Shown piece after piece: positions 7,405 through 11,984 of a stretch of DNA of 11,984 bases; positions within the stretch are counted from its first letter, which is position 1; each line of letters opens with the position of its first letter. The position numbers and the translations under genes are program-made. The stretch is from Bacteroides sp. (GTDB lineage Bacteria; Bacteroidota; Bacteroidia; Bacteroidales; Bacteroidaceae). The stretch is from the NCBI GenBank assembly GCA_019414665.1, contig DXLO01000051.1:1-11984 (forward strand), in the 5' to 3' direction. Under the pieces are notes generated by a model. That model saw only the letters and a list, made by a program, of their open reading frames with translations. It made no database searches and had not been told where the DNA came from.

Positions 7405-8424
7405 TTATTCATCACTTTTCGGAAAGAAGAACGGCAAAGCATTGTACAGATATTCCGGAATAGGACGGAACTCATGCCGTGCCCCTTCTTTCTGATGAAA
7501 GGTCATATTAGCCGTATTGAACATGTTGTTCAAACGTGCCATACCTTCTATTTGAAGAAGTATCTCTCTATAAGCGGAGTCATTTGTCCCACTTGCCGCC
7601 CAGATATAGAAACCTGTTCCGGCATAAGGTGACTGTTGTACCCTTTCTGCCAAATAAGCTGCTGTATCGTCAGGACGATTCATCCCGGCAAACCGTCCCA
7701 AAGACCAGCAATCGCCACTGACTGGCATAAAGTATCGGAATGCGTTCAATGTTTCATCAAAGGCATACCAAGTGGTGACTGCTCCCATTGAAAAACCTCC
7801 GATGGCACGGTGACTGCGTGATACTTCAATACCCTCCCTGTCGGTTGTTTCCGCATACGTGTGGTAACGGCCTTCTACAGCAGGAATCAGGTCGTTTACC
7901 AATTCTATGGGCAAGGCCCTGCAGTAAGGGGCTGCATCCACATAGTCAGGTGTAGGCTGTCCGTAGTTGTAGCTGGGTGTGACCACAATCATCGGGTCGA
8001 TATCACCGTGAGCTATCATTTGGTCGAGCAGTTTGCGTACCACACCATTTTCATCTTCAAAGGTAGATGTCGCCGTACTGTAATGACCGTGTACAAAATA
8101 GAGGATATTGTACCGTTGGCTTTCATTATATCCATAAGGTAGATAGACGTATGCCGTATTGGTACGTTTCGCACCAGTGCCTTCTGCATAGTCCCGTGTG
8201 GCATAATCGATGCGGACTATGCTGCCTCTTTTTTCGGCTTCCTGCTCATAACCGTCTGGTACAGCATGTGTGAAGCTGATCATTGCCACGTCATCAGACG
8301 AAGAATTTTCTTCTCCGTTGTCTGGATTAATTGGTGTTTCAACTTCAGAGTCATCTGTACTACAAGCCACAAGCGGTAGGGAAAGCAGCAGGATGCTAAG
8401 GAATGATATTATTTTGTGTGTCAT
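7405..8424 (-). CDS. Esterase-D/feruloyl-esterase-like lipoprotein
   Basis: A 339-residue lipoprotein with an alpha/beta-hydrolase domain of the putative esterase (PF00756-like) family, which includes esterase D and the feruloyl esterase domains of xylanases. The signal peptide ends in a lipobox (LVAC, Cys21), followed by STDDSE and an acidic, low-complexity linker to about residue 48. Core motifs: YVYLPYGY (92-99), the oxyanion region FVHGHY (110-115), nucleophile elbow GFSMG with Ser212, and likely Asp282 and His317 (GARHEF). All triad positions look intact. It lies 5 nt after the carboxylesterase gene. Acidic residues after the lipid Cys suggest surface display. Feruloyl or another acyl ester is the reasonable substrate class by family, but this is not proven. 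Confidence 0.88.
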   Translation of the reverse strand: MTHKIISFLSILLLSLPLVACSTDDSEVETPINPDNGEENSSSDDVAMISFTHAVPDGYEQEAEKRGSIVRIDYATRDYAEGTGAKRTNTAYVYLPYGYNESQRYNILYFVHGHYSTATSTFEDENGVVRKLLDQMIAHGDIDPMIVVTPSYNYGQPTPDYVDAAPYCRALPIELVNDLIPAVEGRYHTYAETTDREGIEVSRSHRAIGGFSMGAVTTWYAFDETLNAFRYFMPVSGDCWSLGRFAGMNRPDDTAAYLAERVQQSPYAGTGFYIWAASGTNDSAYREILLQIEGMARLNNMFNTANMTFHQKEGARHEFRPIPEYLYNALPFFFPKSDE

Positions 8425-8429
8425 TTTGT

Positions 8430-10043
8430 TTAAAATTTATAGTTGGGTCGTAACAGTGACAACAGCTTATAGTCGAAATCTTTCCTTACCTCACATTTGT
8501 TCCCAAATATCATCGTGTTTCCGTTTTCACGGGTAAAAGCAGGCCATGAAGGAAGTCCTTCGTGATTGGGATTGCCGGTACGGGCGAAATTTATCCATGC
8601 TTTGCTGATGCGCTCTTCCAACTCCTTGACTTCCGAGCCTCCAGCAGAGGCTGCAGGTGACAGACTGGTGTTGCTGAATACAAACGGTATTTCCGAACAA
8701 TGATATGACATGGCAAAACCTCCGTGAATAGGTGTGTCCCAGGCAAACAAATAATTATATACAGGAGCCCCATGCTGGTCGGCTTTCAAGCGGGCTGTCT
8801 TCAAGGCAGGCAGTCTCAACATTGTATCTATGTAAAGTGCTTCGCTGATGGAACGACCGGGATAGGCAGACGTGAAGGCAGCAATAACCGAGTCTGTACG
8901 GTTTCCGAATCGTGCTTGCAACTTTTTCATTGTCTCTTCCTTATTCCATGTGTGCATATTGTCATGGGCAAATTTATCCGGATTTCCCAACATCGGCATT
9001 GTAGTCCATTCGGTCATACACGAACCGATAAGCAACGGAATATCCTTTGCCTGTGAAGCAATGGAATCTATGACCGGCTGATATGGCAGATAGTCACCGT
9101 CTACCACGGGGGTCCATAGCAGTCCAGGATTACCCCAACTGTCTATGCTGTTTTCCTCTTGAGCGGTTTGAGCCATTGCCTTATTTCCTGCTGCTATCAA
9201 TTGGCTGTAGGGAATGGTTTGTAACTTGTCGGCATTTTGCGGTGAGATTCCTAATGAGTCAAGCATCAGTTCTGCTACCCGGTGTGCTGTCTTTTGCGTA
9301 ACATTGGTCATTCCACAAGCTTCTACAGCTCCGCTCTGAACGATGGCCTTATGGAACAGTCCCTGTGCAGCCGGAACTGTCATCAGTACCAATACTTTGG
9401 CACCTCCACCTGATTGTCCGAATAGAGTGACATTGTTTGGATCACCTCCAAAGACAGCAATGTTCTTCTGTATCCATTGCAGGGCTGTTACCATATCCAT
9501 CGTACCGACATTACCGGAGTATTTATATTTTTCACTGTAAGCGGACAAATCAAGAAAGCCGAGCATATTCAGCCGATGGTTAACCGACACTATCACAACA
9601 TCTCCTTTGCGACTCAGGTTTGCTCCATCATAAACCAGTTGCTCGATGGCAGAACCAGTCTGAAACCCACCTCCGTGCAACCACACCATTACCGGACCTT
9701 TCTTGCCGTCGTTGATGCCTGGAGTCCATACGTTCAGGTTCAGGCAATCCTCTCCCTCAGCAGGGTGCTCACGCATGGCGATAAAGTCGTTTCCTTGTGG
9801 TATGGGAGCCTGCGGACATATATCTCCATATGTATTAAATATCCGTACCGTATCCCAAATATCGGGCTGTTCAGGTGGCATAAAGCGTGCAGCCTTGGCG
9901 TATGGAATGCCTTTGAAGCTGTAGATGCTGTCCGCATATACACCTTGTGCCTGACCGCTTGTCAAGCTGACCACTTTGCTTTGTTCCTGAGCACAGGAAC
10001 AAAGCAAAAACAGGCTTACCAACAGATAACCTATTGTTTTCAT
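8430..10043 (-). CDS. Type-B carboxylesterase lipoprotein
   Basis: A 537-residue type-B carboxylesterase (the family that includes para-nitrobenzyl esterase and cholinesterases). The lipobox LCSC places the lipid on Cys17. Domain motifs in order: GIPYA (45-49), the Cys-loop signature EDCLNLNVW (98-106), oxyanion hole HGGG (123-126), nucleophile elbow GQSGG with Ser211, acid Glu345 and His448 (SYHCSEIPFVF region), and the C-terminal WINFARTGNPN segment (483-493). All catalytic elements are present and length is normal, so it should be active against carboxylic esters in the envelope. Its start codon follows a strong GGAGG. It begins 9 nt after the third flavodoxin-like gene and ends 5 nt before the next esterase gene. 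Confidence 0.93.
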   Translation of the reverse strand: MKTIGYLLVSLFLLCSCAQEQSKVVSLTSGQAQGVYADSIYSFKGIPYAKAARFMPPEQPDIWDTVRIFNTYGDICPQAPIPQGNDFIAMREHPAEGEDCLNLNVWTPGINDGKKGPVMVWLHGGGFQTGSAIEQLVYDGANLSRKGDVVIVSVNHRLNMLGFLDLSAYSEKYKYSGNVGTMDMVTALQWIQKNIAVFGGDPNNVTLFGQSGGGAKVLVLMTVPAAQGLFHKAIVQSGAVEACGMTNVTQKTAHRVAELMLDSLGISPQNADKLQTIPYSQLIAAGNKAMAQTAQEENSIDSWGNPGLLWTPVVDGDYLPYQPVIDSIASQAKDIPLLIGSCMTEWTTMPMLGNPDKFAHDNMHTWNKEETMKKLQARFGNRTDSVIAAFTSAYPGRSISEALYIDTMLRLPALKTARLKADQHGAPVYNYLFAWDTPIHGGFAMSYHCSEIPFVFSNTSLSPAASAGGSEVKELEERISKAWINFARTGNPNHEGLPSWPAFTRENGNTMIFGNKCEVRKDFDYKLLSLLRPNYKF

Positions 10044-10047
10044 AATG

Positions 10048-10052
10048 CCTCC
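10048..10052 (-). promoter_or_regulatory. Strong Shine-Dalgarno for the carboxylesterase
   Basis: GGAGG on the minus strand, 4 nt before the ATG at 10043 and directly next to the stop codon of the flavodoxin-like gene upstream. Most starts in this window lack such a motif, so this site and the one at 10729-10733 stand out and support these start choices. Confidence 0.75.
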
Positions 10053-10721
10053 TTAATTTTGTTGTTCCAACATTCCTATCCGTTCCAGCCATTGGCGGAT
10101 GCCTTCTTCCGAGCCGGCCACACTGCTACGTGAAATGCTATATCCATTTACCATTGTGGCATTAGGTTCCATTCCAGCAATGTCATCCACTGTTCCTGAC
10201 CAGCCACTACCTCCATGTGAGGAGAAAGGAATAATTGTTTTACCTGCAAAGTCGTATTCGTCAAAGAATGAATACATAGCCATAGGCATCTGATACCACC
10301 AAATGGGATAGCCCACAAAGATGACATCATAATCATCAAAGTTTTCTATATCGGTAGCAAGAGCCGGATGTATATTATTCTGCCGCTCATTGTCGGCTTG
10401 TGAAGCCAAATCATCGAAATTACCCGGATAAGGTGTTGCTGTCTGTATTCTTACCATATCAGCTCCAGTAGCTTCGCCTATCACGGTAGCCATATATTCC
10501 ACACTTCCATACAAATCTCCGTTTACAATCACACGGCTGGCGGAAGTGTTGGCATCCACCCCATCCGGTAGGGGCTCAGAAAAATAAGCTATAAGTACAT
10601 GATGATTTGTTCCAGGTACCACTTCTTCAGTCGGGGAACTGATATTGTTATCTTCATTGTCACTGCACGAAGCAAGTATTAACGATACGCAGAACAATGC
10701 GAAATATGTGTATATTCTCAT
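10053..10721 (-). CDS. Flavodoxin-like lipoprotein with divergent FMN loop
   Basis: A 222-residue flavodoxin-like protein with a lipobox (ILASC, Cys19) followed by SDNEDN, so it is likely an envelope lipoprotein and perhaps surface exposed. The flavodoxin fold is seen in the first strand HVLIAYFS (41-48), the VIFVGYPIWW segment (133-142) and the GKTIIPFSSHGGSG strand and loop (160-173). Between the first strand and first helix there is an insert of about 25 residues. Where FMN phosphate is normally gripped by a Ser/Thr-x-x-GNT loop, this copy has DLYGSVEY (69-76). FMN binding may therefore be weaker or different. It is the third of three tandem paralogues, 13 nt after the second. Confidence 0.85.
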   Translation of the reverse strand: MRIYTYFALFCVSLILASCSDNEDNNISSPTEEVVPGTNHHVLIAYFSEPLPDGVDANTSASRVIVNGDLYGSVEYMATVIGEATGADMVRIQTATPYPGNFDDLASQADNERQNNIHPALATDIENFDDYDVIFVGYPIWWYQMPMAMYSFFDEYDFAGKTIIPFSSHGGSGWSGTVDDIAGMEPNATMVNGYSISRSSVAGSEEGIRQWLERIGMLEQQN

Positions 10722-10728
10722 TTTTTAT

Positions 10729-10733
10729 CCTCC
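10729..10733 (-). promoter_or_regulatory. Strong Shine-Dalgarno for the third flavodoxin-like gene
   Basis: GGAGG on the minus strand, 7 nt before the ATG at 10721, inside the 13-nt gap after the second flavodoxin-like gene. It fixes the start of a lipoprotein whose signal peptide begins at that codon. Confidence 0.75.
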
Positions 10734-10734
10734 A

Positions 10735-11271
10735 TTATTTGATAACTCTGATTTCTTTTAACCATTCTGTGATACCGTCCGTATTTCTGCTAATGGCACC
10801 GAATCCTTTCAAGTGTTTGGCATCAGGTGTGAGTTCTGCAATCTTGGCAAGGGTCTCGTCACGGTAGGTAGATGCGTAGGTACAGAAAGGAATGACCGTC
10901 TTGCCCTTAAAATTATAACTTTCGGTAAAAGTATTGATAATCATTGGTGCAGTCCACCACCATACAGGACAACCGATAAAGATTGTATCATAACTGTTCC
11001 AATCTTCCACCTTGTTCTTGATAGCAGGGCGGGCATTCTGTTCCTTTTCTTTCTTTGCTACCTCTGTACAAGGTTTATAGTCTGTAGGATATGGCTTTAC
11101 CGGATCGATACGGAAAAGTGTGCCGCCGGTCTGTCCGGCAATATACTCTGCCACATGCTGCGTGTTGCCACTCCAACTGAAATAAGCAATTAATGTTTTG
11201 CCATTTTGTGCGTACAGATTCATTCCTCCTATTAGGATAAGGGCGATAAGGATAATAATCTTTGTTCTCAT
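10735..11271 (-). CDS. Exported (signal peptide) flavodoxin
   Basis: A 178-residue flavodoxin preceded by a cleavable signal peptide (hydrophobic residues 5-16, likely cut after Ala21 in LYAQN). It has no lipobox Cys, so a soluble periplasmic protein is predicted. The flavin site is canonical: first strand TLIAYFSWSGNTQHVA (26-41) with the phosphate loop SWSGNT, then IFIGCPVWWW (97-106) and VIPFCTYAS (126-134), where the conserved loops stack on the isoalloxazine ring. Flavodoxins normally act in the cytoplasm, so an exported one is notable; a role as envelope electron shuttle is inferred. It lies 24 nt after the first paralogue and 13 nt before the third. Confidence 0.9.
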   Translation of the reverse strand: MRTKIIILIALILIGGMNLYAQNGKTLIAYFSWSGNTQHVAEYIAGQTGGTLFRIDPVKPYPTDYKPCTEVAKKEKEQNARPAIKNKVEDWNSYDTIFIGCPVWWWTAPMIINTFTESYNFKGKTVIPFCTYASTYRDETLAKIAELTPDAKHLKGFGAISRNTDGITEWLKEIRVIK

Positions 11272-11295
11272 ATTTGTTCTTATTTACTGGTTATG

Positions 11296-11940
11296 TTACT
11301 TGATGATTCCTATTTTCCGCAACCACGCTTCCACGCCGTTGATGTTACGTCCGCTTGTACCGAAGCCTTCCAAATGTTCTGAGTCTGGTGTGAGAGCTAC
11401 TATGCGCTGCAATGTCGCGTCACGACCTGTCGAAGCATATGTGCAGAATGGTATGACGGTCTTTCCCGTGAAGTTGTACTCCTCACTTTCTAAAAACGAC
11501 CATATCGGCATTGGTGCGTCACCCCACCAGACGGGACATCCTACAAAAATGGTGTCGTATTGCTCCATATTCTCAACTGTTCCGCTCAATTCCGGACGTA
11601 TACTGTTTTCCAGTTCTTCACGTGCCACCTCGGTACATTCCGTATAATCTTCCGGATACGGAACAACTGTCTCAATGCGGTATAAAGTGCCTCCAGTCAG
11701 ATCGGCAATGGCTTGGGCTACTGTACCTGTATTATTGGTACGAGTAAAGTAGGCAATAAGAATATTGCTGTCTCCCGACGGTTCATCCGGATTGGCCGGG
11801 TCATCTGGATTGTCTGTGGAATCGCCCGGTGTTTCGGGTTGTTCTGTTCCAGGATCTTCCATTATGGGATCATCATTCCCGCAAGCGTTGAAAGTAAAGG
11901 CTGAAAGTACCATCATCAGGTAAACTAAATACTTTTTCAT
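11296..11940 (-). CDS. Flavodoxin lipoprotein with acidic Pro-rich linker
   Basis: A 214-residue flavodoxin lipoprotein. The signal peptide ends in FNAC (Cys20), followed by GNDD and a linker to about residue 58 made almost entirely of Pro, Asp, Glu, Asn, Thr and Gly. This would hold the domain away from the membrane. The flavodoxin domain begins at ILIAYFTRTNNTGTVA (60-75), with FMN phosphate loop TRTNNTGT, then IFVGCPVWWG (131-140) and VIPFCTYASTGRD (162-174). It shares the PVWW and VIPFCTYAS blocks with the next gene, so the two are close paralogues. It is the first gene of the operon seen here; the promoter is either in the 44 bases left in the window or beyond it. Confidence 0.9.
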   Translation of the reverse strand: MKKYLVYLMMVLSAFTFNACGNDDPIMEDPGTEQPETPGDSTDNPDDPANPDEPSGDSNILIAYFTRTNNTGTVAQAIADLTGGTLYRIETVVPYPEDYTECTEVAREELENSIRPELSGTVENMEQYDTIFVGCPVWWGDAPMPIWSFLESEEYNFTGKTVIPFCTYASTGRDATLQRIVALTPDSEHLEGFGTSGRNINGVEAWLRKIGIIK

Positions 11941-11955
11941 ACGTAAATATTAAGC

Positions 11956-11976
11956 GTCCTACACACAAAGTAGGAC
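11956..11976. promoter_or_regulatory. Palindrome upstream of the first flavodoxin gene
   Basis: A perfect 7-bp inverted repeat, GTCCTAC (11956-11962) and GTAGGAC (11970-11976), with a 7-base spacer, lies 15 nt before the ATG at 11940. It could be a repressor operator, a leader hairpin, or the end of a terminator for a gene beyond the window. No clear -7/-33 pair is visible in the remaining bases. Confidence 0.4.
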
Positions 11977-11984
11977 AGGTTTAT

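Noticed and set aside
7383..7475. Longer N-terminus for the YqhD-like dehydrogenase
   Set aside because: It would overlap the esterase gene, and the extra residues match no family member; the start at 7382 puts the metal ligands at the expected positions.
9477..10133. Long plus-strand open frame (218 codons) opposite the carboxylesterase
   Set aside because: It is antisense to a gene with complete catalytic motifs, has no recognisable domain and spans the boundary of two real genes.

Overview
The window looks like chromosome of a gut-type Bacteroidales (Bacteroides, Phocaeicola or Parabacteroides). This rests on the protein families, the lipoprotein signals with acidic residues after the lipid Cys, the mostly weak AT-rich ribosome-binding regions, and a TAnnTTTG-type -7 element. 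I could not check species by search. Apart from a decayed acetyltransferase at the left edge, every gene lies on the minus strand, so transcription runs from high to low coordinates. No tRNA, rRNA, CRISPR array, insertion sequence or phage gene was seen, and no stretch over 300 bases lacks a gene.

Upstream block (11940 down to 5107) is seven tightly spaced genes with gaps of 5 to 24 nt, probably one operon. They are three tandem flavodoxin-like proteins that all carry export signals, a type-B carboxylesterase lipoprotein, an esterase-D-like lipoprotein, a cytoplasmic YqhD-like iron/zinc alcohol dehydrogenase (aldehyde reductase), and an exported alpha/beta hydrolase whose predicted nucleophile is Cys.

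A 148-bp intergenic region (4959-5106) follows. It holds a widely spaced inverted repeat and a -7-like element. The second block (4958 down to 386) has four genes: an AraC-type regulator, a RibD-C/dihydrofolate-reductase-like reductase, a membrane iron-sulfur protein that looks like NapH fused to NapG, and a Tat-signal, lipobox-bearing aldo/keto reductase with two C-terminal 4Fe-4S motifs.

The left edge (1-385) holds a GNAT acetyltransferase remnant and a plus-strand intrinsic terminator.

Working hypothesis (inference): the NapH/NapG-like protein takes electrons from quinol or the cytoplasm and passes them outward to exported flavodoxins and the Tat-exported Fe-S aldo/keto reductase. The three exported hydrolases would release alcohol, acid or aldehyde substrates from esters, and the cytoplasmic YqhD-like enzyme would reduce aldehydes that enter the cell. 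AraC regulator plus YqhD-like dehydrogenase plus aldo/keto reductase resembles the E. coli YqhC-YqhD-DkgA aldehyde response. Here, however, most of the machinery appears to have moved to the cell envelope. The substrate is unknown.
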